64,000 nt of DNA from Halomonas sp. (lineage in GTDB: Bacteria > Pseudomonadota > Gammaproteobacteria > Pseudomonadales > Halomonadaceae). Below, piece after piece: positions 1 to 7,669 of the stretch. The notes beneath the pieces were generated by a model. The model did not search any database. It had not been told where the DNA came from and saw only the letters and a program-made list of their open reading frames with translations. Every line of letters begins with the position of its first letter. Position 1 is the stretch's first letter. A program made the translations under genes and the position numbers. The stretch spans positions 1-64,000 of the forward strand of contig NZ_DRFS01000019.1 of assembly GCF_011050415.1 (NCBI RefSeq), given 5' to 3'.

Positions 1-126
1 CCGAAGCAATGGGGGAAAGGGGGAAGTGTGTCTGAACGCCGGAAAGTGGTTAAAAAGTAGCCGATGTAAGTCGAGCCAGTAGGTGTTTAGCGGTGTTACA
101 GCCTGAGTGCGGTACTGGCTGAGGTA
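1..126. other. No recognisable gene at left edge
   Basis: This stretch lies downstream of the truncated hydrolase fragment. No reading frame in it resembles a known family. It probably contains the breakpoint region where foreign or rearranged DNA meets the truncated gene, but no terminal inverted repeat or target-site duplication could be seen. Confidence 0.3.
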
Positions 127-360
127 CTATGAGAAATCCAGGCTAACAGGGTTATACGGTTTCGATTGGCCAGAAAATGGTAAGTCGAAAAGAATGACAT
201 TTAAACCATTGCTCAAGTATTTTACACAGTTTGTGAATGAGGCGGTCGTTGCTAATGCACCATTCACCATAATAATACTTTCAGTATTTTGAGGTTGTTG
301 ATAGAGCTCAACATGAATGCGGTGCTTGCCTATCGTTACGATCTGAGATTCAGCTTTCAT
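127..360 (-). pseudogene. Truncated RhlA/PhaG-like alpha/beta hydrolase (N-terminal part)
   Basis: The 77-residue product matches by eye the first ~70 residues of the RhlA/PhaG family of (R)-3-hydroxyacyl acyltransferases, cytoplasmic alpha/beta-hydrolase-fold enzymes of about 290 residues. The family pattern is plain: a VNGALATTASF block near residue 32 (oxyanion region), then NVILFDLPFSGQSKPYN near residue 54. After that the frame runs through an unrelated short tail to a stop. The nucleophile elbow, the acid and the catalytic His are all missing, so it cannot be an active enzyme. The start at 360 is preceded on the minus strand by a good Shine-Dalgarno (GGGGAAGGAAAT region), which suggests a once-functional gene cut at its 3' side. 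Similarity is from memory of the family, not a search. Confidence 0.7.
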
Positions 361-725
361 TTCCTTCCCCTGCGGTATGTGAATATTGGATGGTAAGAAC
401 TCAAGCGTGCCGGTATGAGTAGCTGAGCCAAAACAGTCCCATTAGCTATCACGAATAGCGCAAGTAAGGTTTTAGTTATTAGTGCATTGTTATTTGTCTT
501 TCATTGTTGTGGGTCGAAGTTGTCATGTATGTAAGTTATTGCTGATTTTTCTTGTAAGACATTCGCTACTCATATGTAAGAAATATCTTATAAGTAATTT
601 TTTAATTCAGCATTGTTGTTCTGTGTGTGCTCTGTGTATGCTCGGGTATAGGGTCAGTTATGAAAGGTGTTTTCATAAGGGAATAAGGAGGTGGTTGAGG
701 AAAGGCTATAGGGCTAGCAAATGAA
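361..725. other. AT-rich intergenic DNA, nothing recognised
   Basis: About 365 bases between the hydrolase fragment and the hairpin downstream of the GntR gene. It is noticeably more AT-rich than the flanking genes. An 80-codon open frame at 482-724 on the plus strand has Cys-rich, unpatterned sequence and no ribosome binding site, so it is not called. No RNA gene or repeat was recognised. Confidence 0.5.
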
Positions 726-748
726 GCCTTCCCCCGTGGGGGAGAGGC
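726..748 (-). terminator. Hairpin downstream of GntR regulator
   Basis: A strong GC-rich hairpin: GCCTTCCCCC pairs with GGGGGAGAGGC, with one bulged base and a tiny loop. It sits about 55 bases past the stop of the minus-strand GntR gene and is followed on that strand by TTCATTT. A rho-independent terminator for the regulator is the likely role. The T-run is weak. Confidence 0.5.
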
Positions 749-803
749 GCTTTATTCAGTTCATCGCGGGAATTATAAGAGTAGGCGGTGGTAAAAAGTC
801 GCT

Positions 804-1562
804 TTAACGTGGCGCTGCGCTTATTTCACTATCACCGTCATAGGTAAGGTTGGTTTCCCAGCTTTCGCTGCTAACGGCGATGGCCGCATGAATGCCGGCA
901 CTATCGCCTGCTTTGAAGGCCGCATAGATAGCTTTATGGTCTTTTAAGGCGGTTTCAGGTAGTGAGCGCATGGAGGTTTCCAGCGCAGCTTCAATCAGTT
1001 GCAGCAGCGTTTCACCAACACGAATAGTCATGGGATTATGGGTGCTGTGCAAAATGGCGCGATGAAAGGCGATATCGTGCTGAGAGGTTTGTGCGCCAGA
1101 CCTGATCGCTTCTTCCATGGCGTCGATACTCTGCTGAATGCGTCGATGATCCTCTGCTGTCGCGCTTCCCATTGCTTGTAGGGTATAAGCCGGTTCAAAC
1201 ATTAGGCGGAACTCCAGTACATCCCGCGTCATACCTCGCGCTAAGATCATCCCAAACGCCATAGGATCCACCAATGGCGCTCCGGGCTCCCGGCGAATCA
1301 TGGTGCCTTGGCCTCGCTTTACTTCCACAATACCAATAGCTTGTAGCATCTTGATGGCTTCGCGCACGCTCGATTTACCAATTCCCAAACTGTGAGTGAG
1401 CTCGGTTTCTGAGGGAAGATAATCCCCTGGTTTTAGATCACCCCTTATCAAGGCGCTTTTAATGCGTTCAAGCAACTGCAGCGCAACGGAACTACGCTCC
1501 ATCGAATCCCCAAAAGACATTGTATTCGTCGGGTTAGTCTCGGGCTGGCGTTTCAAACTCAT
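804..1562 (-). CDS. GntR/FadR-type transcriptional regulator (FCD domain)
   Basis: Cytoplasmic DNA-binding regulator of 252 residues, the usual length for the FadR subfamily. Residues ~25-95 form the GntR winged helix-turn-helix (LKPGDYLPSETELTHSLGIG, then SSVREAIKMLQAIGIVEVKR). Residues ~105-230 form an all-helical FCD ligand-binding domain, which in this family usually binds an organic acid through a metal site. The start at 1562 is preceded by GAGG at good spacing. It is transcribed away from the asparaginase-TRAP-RidA-amidase operon. The palindromes at 1716-1741 between them are the likely operator, so it probably represses that operon and is released by its substrate. The effector cannot be read from sequence. 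Confidence 0.9.
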   Translation of the reverse strand: MSLKRQPETNPTNTMSFGDSMERSSVALQLLERIKSALIRGDLKPGDYLPSETELTHSLGIGKSSVREAIKMLQAIGIVEVKRGQGTMIRREPGAPLVDPMAFGMILARGMTRDVLEFRLMFEPAYTLQAMGSATAEDHRRIQQSIDAMEEAIRSGAQTSQHDIAFHRAILHSTHNPMTIRVGETLLQLIEAALETSMRSLPETALKDHKAIYAAFKAGDSAGIHAAIAVSSESWETNLTYDGDSEISAAPR

Positions 1563-1715
1563 GTGGGCCTCGCGTGGCTCATCGGTGTTTTTTGCATTCT
1601 ATCAATGTCATAAGCCTAGCGGCTTAAGATATTTAATCGCATATATTTAAAAGAAATATAGTTATTTTATTTTGGTTTGTGTGACTGACTTGCTAATGGT
1701 TTGTGCTTTAGTCTA

Positions 1716-1741
1716 GTCTGAAATCAGACATCTGATGTCTG
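1716..1741. promoter_or_regulatory. Two overlapping palindromes, putative GntR operator
   Basis: CAGACAT-ctg-ATGTCTG (1725-1741) is a perfect 7-bp inverted repeat with a 3-bp spacer. It overlaps GTCTGA-aa-TCAGAC (1716-1729), also a perfect inverted repeat. FadR/FCD regulators typically bind short palindromes of this kind. The site lies about 40 bases upstream of the asparaginase start and 154 bases upstream of the divergent regulator, fitting repression of the operon promoter. Confidence 0.65.
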
Positions 1742-1781
1742 GTGTTTGAATAGACCCAGACACTTTAAGGCGAGAATTTGC

Positions 1782-2777
1782 ATGACGAGAAAGCGCATTG
1801 TGGTACTGACCACTGGCGGCACTATTGCCAGCAAGCCTAGCGATTCAGGTCGAAGCGAATCAGGTGCATTGAGCGGTGAGCAGCTACTTGATCAGTTGGC
1901 ATTACCCCCAGGCGTTGATGTCACCTTAGAGGTGATCTCGATTCTGCAAAAGCCTAGTAACGCCGTCACCCTGACGGATCTTGCTGAATTCTATCGTCAC
2001 GGGCGGGAAACGTTAGACCGGGAAGACGTCGATGGCTTAGTGATCACTCACGGCACCGATACCTTAGAAGAGACCGCTTATTTTCTGTCACTCACGCTGC
2101 CAGCTGATAAGCCGTGTGTAATCACCGGTTCCCAGCGGGCTCCTCATCATCTAGGCACTGACGCCTTTAAAAATATCTGTGATGCCATCGTGGCGGCTGC
2201 CAGCTCTCAACTGCGCAAGCTTGGCTGTGTGGTGGTATTTAACGAGTCGATCTTTGCCGCGCGATACGCCCGCAAGGTGAACAGTTTTCAGCTAAACGGT
2301 TTCGAAGCCCCAGGCTCAGGGCCGGTGGGGTATATCGATGGGCAGCGGGTAAAGCTTTATTACGCGGCTGCGGCGATGGCGCCCCCAGTGACGGGATGGG
2401 ACTTTCCGTTACCCAGAGTTGACCTTTTGCCTGCCTATTTGGATGCCTCCCCTGCGTTACTAAAAGCCTGCGTTGAAAGCGGGGCAAAAGCCTTAGTTAT
2501 TGATGGTTTAGGGCGTGGTCATGTGCCGCCTAGTTGGATGGCCTCGATAAAAGAGCTGATTAGCGTGGGTGTGCCCATAGCGATAGTGAGTAGCTGCGCT
2601 CAAGGGCCGGTGAATAGCAGTTATGAATTTAGCGGCAGCCTAGCCGATTTAGCGTCCGCTGGGGTGCTACCGCTTAACGATATCAGTGCACGTAAGGCAA
2701 GGCTTGCTCTTGCCCTGTTGCTGAGTAGTACCCCGCGCGAAGCGCTGGGGGATGCGATGGAGCGCATTATGATCTGA
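1782..2777 (+). CDS. Type I/II asparaginase family protein
   Basis: Predicted amidohydrolase of the bacterial L-asparaginase family (Asn to Asp plus ammonia), 331 residues, usual length. The family active-site threonines are both present: TGGTIAS (T14) and HGTDT (T92-D93). The catalytic lysine corresponds to K165 in RYARK, 72 residues after D93 as in E. coli AnsB. There is no signal peptide, so it is probably cytoplasmic. An in-frame TTG at 1746 would add 12 residues, but AAGGCGAG precedes the ATG at 1782 at good spacing. It is the first gene of an operon with a TRAP transporter, RidA and an amidase. That context suggests its true substrate may be a different amide or a D-amino-acid amide imported by the transporter (inference). 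Confidence 0.85.
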   Translation: MTRKRIVVLTTGGTIASKPSDSGRSESGALSGEQLLDQLALPPGVDVTLEVISILQKPSNAVTLTDLAEFYRHGRETLDREDVDGLVITHGTDTLEETAYFLSLTLPADKPCVITGSQRAPHHLGTDAFKNICDAIVAAASSQLRKLGCVVVFNESIFAARYARKVNSFQLNGFEAPGSGPVGYIDGQRVKLYYAAAAMAPPVTGWDFPLPRVDLLPAYLDASPALLKACVESGAKALVIDGLGRGHVPPSWMASIKELISVGVPIAIVSSCAQGPVNSSYEFSGSLADLASAGVLPLNDISARKARLALALLLSSTPREALGDAMERIMI

Positions 2778-2850
2778 GCATTCATCTAATCCTGCTCAGG
2801 TAACAGGAAATAAAAAAAGCAATTCACCATAACTAAATAAGGTACTGGAC

Positions 2851-3852
2851 ATGAAACTTACTCTGACGAAAGCCACTCTCTCTGCTGCTATCGCAGTTGC
2901 TTCTTTTGGCGCGGCTCAACTTCATGCAGCTGACTACACCTTCAGCTTCGCCCATGTGTTAATTGAAGACACGCCTAACGGCCAAGCGGCGCTGCGTTTT
3001 AAAGAAGAGGTAGAAGAGAAATCTGACGGTCGGATTCAAATCAACGTACTGCCCGCGGCTCAAGTGGGTGGTGATGTTGAAATTATTGAGCAGATTCAAA
3101 TGGGCCTGGTCGATATCGGTATTCCGCCAACGGCGACGCTGGGTAATTTTGAACCCCGCATGCAGATTCTCGATTTGCCGTTCTTGATTGCTGATTACGA
3201 CACCATGGTGGAAACCTTAGATGGTGAAGTAGGCCGCGAAATCCTCGATACCTTGGATGGCCATAATATGGTTGGCATTAACTTCTGGGGAGCAGGGTTC
3301 CGGCATATTTCGAACAATGATCGCCCGATTGAAACGCCCGAAGATATGGCCAATATCCGCATGCGTACCATGCAGGCGCCGATCATTATTTCCACCTATC
3401 AAAACCTCGGCGCTAACGCGACGGCAATGGCGTTTACCGAGGTCTACAATGGCCTGCAGCAGGGTGTGGTCTCAGGCCAGGAAAACCCACTGGCCAATAT
3501 CTACACTATGCGTTTCCATGAAGTGCAGGATTATCTCTCGCTCACCAATCATGCGTATCACGCCTACGCGACAGTAATAAATCAGGATTCCTGGAACTCG
3601 CTGCCAGAAGATCTACAAGCGGTCATGCGGGAAGCCTTTGATAACGGTCGCGATACCTCACGCGAATTAACCTTACAGGATGAAGAAACCATTCTGGAGG
3701 CGATTCAAGACGAGATTGCCATCAACGAACTCACCCCCGAACAGCGCCAAGCCTTTATTGAAGCCAGTATGCCGGTGCACGAAGAGTATGAAGCAATCGT
3801 CACTACCGAACTGTTGCATAAGGTTTATGACGCGGTAGGTATTGAGTATTAA
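2851..3852 (+). CDS. dctP: TRAP transporter substrate-binding protein (DctP family)
   Basis: Periplasmic solute-binding subunit of a tripartite ATP-independent periplasmic transporter, 333 residues. A signal peptide ends near residue 26 (SFGAAQLHA). The body has the DctP layout: FSFAHVL at the mature N-terminus, ANIRMRTMQAP near residue 170 holding the Arg that binds the substrate carboxylate, and the family block GVVSGQENPLANI near residue 210. The ligand is therefore probably a carboxylate. The family has many ligands and the exact one cannot be read here. AAGG precedes the ATG. It lies 70 bases after the asparaginase gene and is followed by the hairpin at 3858 and the two membrane subunits. 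Confidence 0.93.
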   Translation: MKLTLTKATLSAAIAVASFGAAQLHAADYTFSFAHVLIEDTPNGQAALRFKEEVEEKSDGRIQINVLPAAQVGGDVEIIEQIQMGLVDIGIPPTATLGNFEPRMQILDLPFLIADYDTMVETLDGEVGREILDTLDGHNMVGINFWGAGFRHISNNDRPIETPEDMANIRMRTMQAPIIISTYQNLGANATAMAFTEVYNGLQQGVVSGQENPLANIYTMRFHEVQDYLSLTNHAYHAYATVINQDSWNSLPEDLQAVMREAFDNGRDTSRELTLQDEETILEAIQDEIAINELTPEQRQAFIEASMPVHEEYEAIVTTELLHKVYDAVGIEY

Positions 3853-3857
3853 GGCTA

Positions 3858-3875
3858 GGTTTCATTAATGAAGCC
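3858..3875 (+). terminator. Short hairpin between dctP and dctQ
   Basis: GGTTTCATT-AATGAAGCC is an 18-base self-complementary stretch (one G-U pair) just after the dctP stop. It could act as an attenuator or 3' stabiliser that lowers membrane-subunit expression relative to the binding protein. There is no T-run, and it has no loop unless the middle pairs open. Confidence 0.35.
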
Positions 3876-3910
3876 GTTCTCTTCTGACCCATTAAGGGTG
3901 TGGATATCTC

Positions 3911-4432
3911 ATGTTCGAAGCGCTCAATAAATGTCTTGATCGCTTGGAAAGTGTGGCGATGGTCGTTTTCATGTCGATTGCGACCATCCTCACCACCATC
4001 CAAGTCGTCTATCGCTACGGCTTTAGCGGTTCGCTGTTTTGGGCTGAAGAAGTCGTTATTTATTCCATTATTTGTATGAGTTTTGTGGGCGCCAGCATGG
4101 GTGTGCGTCATGGCACCCATATTTCGGTGGATGTGCTGAATGCGATTGCCACGCCCGCTATTAATCGCTGGTTACATTTAATCGCCGCACTCATTGGCAT
4201 CGTGTTCGCGGGCTTTATGACCTATTACGGCTTTGTTCTCTATTTTAATACGCTTGGTCGCGGACAGCTGACCGCCGCGCTGCGCCTGCCGATGGCGTGG
4301 TTCTATCTGCCCATTGCGATATCCGGTGTGTTGCTGATCTTGCGTTATTTATGGGTGATCAGTGAAGTATGGAATAAGCCTCCGGTAAGTCTCTCCGAAG
4401 AGCTTGTGGCTGAGTCGGATAAGCTCGTTTAA
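3911..4432 (+). CDS. dctQ: TRAP transporter small membrane subunit (DctQ family)
   Basis: Inner-membrane protein of 173 residues with four predicted transmembrane helices (about residues 15-35, 50-70, 90-112, 135-157), as expected for DctQ. The family features are visible: FWAEEVVIYSIICMSFVGAS in the second helix and a following charged loop, GVRHGTHISVDVL. It partners the large subunit encoded 16 bases downstream to form the Na+-driven permease. The short spacing to dctM indicates one transcript. Confidence 0.92.
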   Translation: MFEALNKCLDRLESVAMVVFMSIATILTTIQVVYRYGFSGSLFWAEEVVIYSIICMSFVGASMGVRHGTHISVDVLNAIATPAINRWLHLIAALIGIVFAGFMTYYGFVLYFNTLGRGQLTAALRLPMAWFYLPIAISGVLLILRYLWVISEVWNKPPVSLSEELVAESDKLV

Positions 4433-4448
4433 CTCCTGGAGAGCGACC

Positions 4449-5723
4449 ATGATTACTGCGTTATTACCGATCTTCTTTGCCGTTTTATTGTTGGGATTAC
4501 CGATATTTGCCTCACTCGCCTTGGCGGTGTTTCTCGCAATTGAGTTCTTTGGTACCACCAACCCAGTGATTGTGCCAATGCGCATGTTTACCGGCATGAA
4601 TAACTTCTCGCTGATGGCAATTCCGTTCTTTATTTTGGCGGCGGAGTTAATGCGCATTGGTGGGCTTTCAGACCGCCTGATCAATCTTGCCAAGGCGTTA
4701 GTCGGCTGGGTGCCCGGCGGATTGGCCGCGGCTACCGTGTTGTCATGTCTATTCTTCGGTGCCATTTCTGGTTCAAGCCCTGCCACGGTAGTGGCGATTG
4801 GCTCGATTATGTTCCCAGCGCTGGTAGCGGCTGGCTACGATAAACGCTTTGCGATTGGCTTGATTGCCACCGCTGGTACGTTAGGACCCATAGTGCCGCC
4901 GAGTATTGCGCTGATTATCTACGGCTCTGTAACGGGCACCTCGGTAGGTCGTTTATTTGCAGCAGGCTTATTACCGGCCATCGTTATAGCCTCAATTCTG
5001 ATCGCCTACTGCATTGTCTATAGCAGCATAAAAGGCTACGAGCGCTCACCTTTTCCAACGCTGAAAGAAATTCTAGCAGCCTTTAAATCAGCCGCCTGGG
5101 GCCTCGGTCTACCGGTGATTCTGTTAGGCGGTATCTATAGCGGAATATTTACCCCAACGGAGTCGGCAGCGGTGGCCTGCATATATGGGCTGTTTGTTGG
5201 CATGGTGGTGTATCGCACTATCAATCTTAGAGAGTTGCTAGGGACGCTGAGAAGCTCGGGGCTGATTTCCGCCACGCTGCTGCTGATCACCGCAGGTGCC
5301 TCGGCCTTCTCTTGGCTGCTGGCGATTACCGGTACGCCGAGTCAACTGGCGGGACAGGTGCTGTCGTGGACGGATGATCCTTTTCAGGTCATGGCACTGT
5401 TTAACGTCGTGATGATAGTGGCAGGCTTTTTCCTGGATAGCGCCTCGGCCATCATCGTGCTCTCGCCGCTGCTACAGCCTATTGCCGCTCAGGTGGGGGT
5501 AGACCCGGTTCACTTCGGCATCATCACGCTGATTAACTTCTCGGTGGGCATGATTACGCCCCCCGTAGGGCTGAACCTGTTCGTCGCCATGGCGATATCC
5601 AAAATGTCGCTGCAGGAAGTGTTTAAGGCCTGCTTGCCACTGATTGGTCTGATGCTGATAGCGCTGATTATCATCACCTACGTACCGTGGCTAAGTACTT
5701 GGCTACCGTCGCTAATTTATTAA
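4449..5723 (+). CDS. dctM: TRAP transporter large permease (DctM family)
   Basis: Inner-membrane channel subunit of 424 residues with about 12 hydrophobic segments and re-entrant loops. Family signatures include FSLMAIPFFILAAELM near residue 60, the GAISGSSPATVVAIG loop near 110, PIVPPSIALIIYG near 155 and MITPPVGLNLF near 380. These Gly/Ser/Pro-rich loops form the substrate and sodium sites in this family. The frame is open from 4404, but GGAG before the ATG at 4449 and the family's usual N-terminus place the start there. It completes the first TRAP system. Confidence 0.93.
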   Translation: MITALLPIFFAVLLLGLPIFASLALAVFLAIEFFGTTNPVIVPMRMFTGMNNFSLMAIPFFILAAELMRIGGLSDRLINLAKALVGWVPGGLAAATVLSCLFFGAISGSSPATVVAIGSIMFPALVAAGYDKRFAIGLIATAGTLGPIVPPSIALIIYGSVTGTSVGRLFAAGLLPAIVIASILIAYCIVYSSIKGYERSPFPTLKEILAAFKSAAWGLGLPVILLGGIYSGIFTPTESAAVACIYGLFVGMVVYRTINLRELLGTLRSSGLISATLLLITAGASAFSWLLAITGTPSQLAGQVLSWTDDPFQVMALFNVVMIVAGFFLDSASAIIVLSPLLQPIAAQVGVDPVHFGIITLINFSVGMITPPVGLNLFVAMAISKMSLQEVFKACLPLIGLMLIALIIITYVPWLSTWLPSLIY

Positions 5724-5763
5724 TTAATAGCGTGAATACGTTAATCAATAAGGACAATGAATC

Positions 5764-6231
5764 ATGAGTAAAACGATTGAACAAGCGGTAGCAGATCAGG
5801 GCCTGACATTACCGGCGATTCCAACACCGCGCGGTCTGTTTCTGCCCTGGTCTCGGTTGGGCAACCAGTTGTTTTTAGCGGGCCAGATTTGCGAACGTGA
5901 CGGTGATGTTCTCTATGCTGGCAAGGTGGGCGGTGAATTTGATCTTGAAACCGGCAAACTGGCGGCCCAGGCGTGCGCTTTAAACCTCTTGGCGGAATTG
6001 AGCGATGCTGTTGATGGTGACTTCTCTCGGGTGGTGCGCTGCGTGCGCATGAATGGCTTCGTCAATGTGGCGCCGGGCTTTCACGATGTTCCGCTGGTTA
6101 TCAACGGCGCATCAGAGCTATTTGTCGCCCTGTTTGGTGATGCAGGTCGCCATGCCAGAACTGCAATTGGGGTGGCGACACTGCCCGGCAATGCCGCGGT
6201 GGAAGTCGAAGCGATATTTGAAGTGCGCTAA
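5764..6231 (+). CDS. RidA/YjgF/UK114 family protein
   Basis: A 155-residue cytoplasmic RidA-superfamily protein. Canonical RidA hydrolyses reactive enamines/imines to keto acids and ammonia; several paralogues are dedicated to one catabolic pathway. The fold pattern is seen in GNQLFLAGQICERDG near residue 35, the helix with QACALNLLAEL, and RHARTAIGVATLPGNAAVEVEAIFEV at the C-terminus, where the conserved Arg lies. At 155 residues it is longer than E. coli RidA (128), as in the YjgH/RutC-like paralogues. A strong AAGGA site precedes it. Sitting between TRAP and amidase genes, it probably clears an imine or enamine made during breakdown of the imported amide (inference). Confidence 0.88.
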   Translation: MSKTIEQAVADQGLTLPAIPTPRGLFLPWSRLGNQLFLAGQICERDGDVLYAGKVGGEFDLETGKLAAQACALNLLAELSDAVDGDFSRVVRCVRMNGFVNVAPGFHDVPLVINGASELFVALFGDAGRHARTAIGVATLPGNAAVEVEAIFEVR

Positions 6232-6255
6232 GCACGCCAAGGAGGAATATAACGC

Positions 6256-7656
6256 ATGCAGGATTCAGTGATTTATCTACCCTTACGTGAGCAACGTGCA
6301 CGCCTGCGGGCAGGCACCCTCACCGCGTCTGAACTTGCCGAGGCTTCTATCGCGGCGTATCAGCAGCGCGGCCAACACGATCACGCCTACCTCACCTGGA
6401 ATGGCGAGCAGGCCCTGGCGATGGCTAAAGCCACAGATGCCGTGCTCGCCCAAGGTGGAGACAGCGGTGGGCTTATGGGCATGGCGGTATCGATCAAAGA
6501 TATCTACGCCGTCACCGGGCTGCCCACCTACGCCGGATCTTCTCAGCGACTGCCCAAACGGTGGGAGCGCCCCGGCCCTGTGGTAAGCACCCTGTTAAAG
6601 CAGCTGCCTTCCGTGATGGGTAAAACCCACTCCGTTGAGTTTGCCTTTGGTGGACTAGGCACCAATGCCCATTGGGGAGCGCCGCGCAACCCTTGGGATA
6701 CAACGGCGCACCGCACGCCTGGCGGTTCCAGCTCCGGGGCCGGTGTGTCCCTGGTGGGTGGTACGGTAAGCTTGGCGTTAGGCACTGACACCGCGGGTTC
6801 GGTGCGCATCCCAGCGTCCATGACCGGCGTAGTAGGGTTGAAAACCACTGCGGGGCGCTGGTCCACCGAGCAGATCGTACCGCTCTCGACCACGCTGGAT
6901 ACCCCAGGACTGCTGGCGCGACGGGTGGATGATATCGCCTTTGCGTTTGATGCACTGGACAGCCAGCTTGCTGGTAAAGATGATCGAGTACCGGCGACGC
7001 CCTCCCTTGCGGGTCTTACCTTTGGCGTTCCGGAAACATTTTTCTGGGACGACTGCAGCCCTGGTATCGCGGAAACGGTTCGTGCGGCGATCAAACAGCT
7101 CGAAGCCGCCGGTGCACGAATAGTCACCTTGGAACTGCCTGGCATCGATGAAGCTTATGAGTTGTTCAAGCTGGGCGGTGTGGCCGCGGCAGAGCTGGCA
7201 GCGTTTCTAAAAACTGAACTACCCGAGATGATCGACTCCCTCGACCCCAATGTGGCTGCCCGCGTTGCTGCTGCAGATACAATGCCTGCCTGGGAGTATG
7301 TGCGTCGTCGCACAATACTGGATTCGCTCTATCAATCTGCCGCCGCCCGTATGTCCGATGTTGATGCGGTGCTCACCCCTACGGTGGCGATTACCCCGCC
7401 CACCATCGAAAGCCTTGAGCCAGAAGGCGCTTATCCCAAAGCCAATATGCACGCCCTGCGCAATACGGTGATTGCTAACTTCCTGGGTCTATGTGCCTTA
7501 ACGCTACCGGTGGGGAAAGACGCGGTGGGCATGCCGGTTGGCCTGCAAGTGCTCGCCGGGCCGTGGCAGGACGCTAAACTTTTAGCCATTGGTCAGGCGA
7601 TTGAAAACGAACTGGGGTCAGGCTTGGAGATACTTGGTCAACCGCCAGCGGTGTAA
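6256..7656 (+). CDS. Amidase signature family amidohydrolase
   Basis: A 466-residue amidase signature enzyme hydrolysing an amide bond to acid plus ammonia or amine. The Ser-cisSer-Lys triad is complete: K81 (VSIKDIYA), S158 in TPGGSSSGA, and nucleophile S182 in GTDTAGSVRIP. The spacing of 24 between the two serines is typical. There is no signal peptide, so it is cytoplasmic. An excellent AAGGAGG lies 9 bases before the ATG. It is the last gene of the operon, ending 13 bases before the convergent LacI gene. Together with the asparaginase it gives two different amide-cleaving enzymes behind one importer. Confidence 0.92.
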   Translation: MQDSVIYLPLREQRARLRAGTLTASELAEASIAAYQQRGQHDHAYLTWNGEQALAMAKATDAVLAQGGDSGGLMGMAVSIKDIYAVTGLPTYAGSSQRLPKRWERPGPVVSTLLKQLPSVMGKTHSVEFAFGGLGTNAHWGAPRNPWDTTAHRTPGGSSSGAGVSLVGGTVSLALGTDTAGSVRIPASMTGVVGLKTTAGRWSTEQIVPLSTTLDTPGLLARRVDDIAFAFDALDSQLAGKDDRVPATPSLAGLTFGVPETFFWDDCSPGIAETVRAAIKQLEAAGARIVTLELPGIDEAYELFKLGGVAAAELAAFLKTELPEMIDSLDPNVAARVAAADTMPAWEYVRRRTILDSLYQSAAARMSDVDAVLTPTVAITPPTIESLEPEGAYPKANMHALRNTVIANFLGLCALTLPVGKDAVGMPVGLQVLAGPWQDAKLLAIGQAIENELGSGLEILGQPPAV

Positions 7657-7669
7657 AAGCTGGGAATGC

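Noticed and set aside
482..724. 80-codon plus-strand open frame
   Set aside because: No ribosome site, erratic Cys-rich composition and AT-rich DNA; no family likeness.
1782..2777. Possible loss of the catalytic lysine in the asparaginase
   Set aside because: A first by-eye alignment put a Ser at the site, but counting 72 residues from D93 as in E. coli AnsB places K165 (RYARK) exactly at the lysine position, so the triad is intact.
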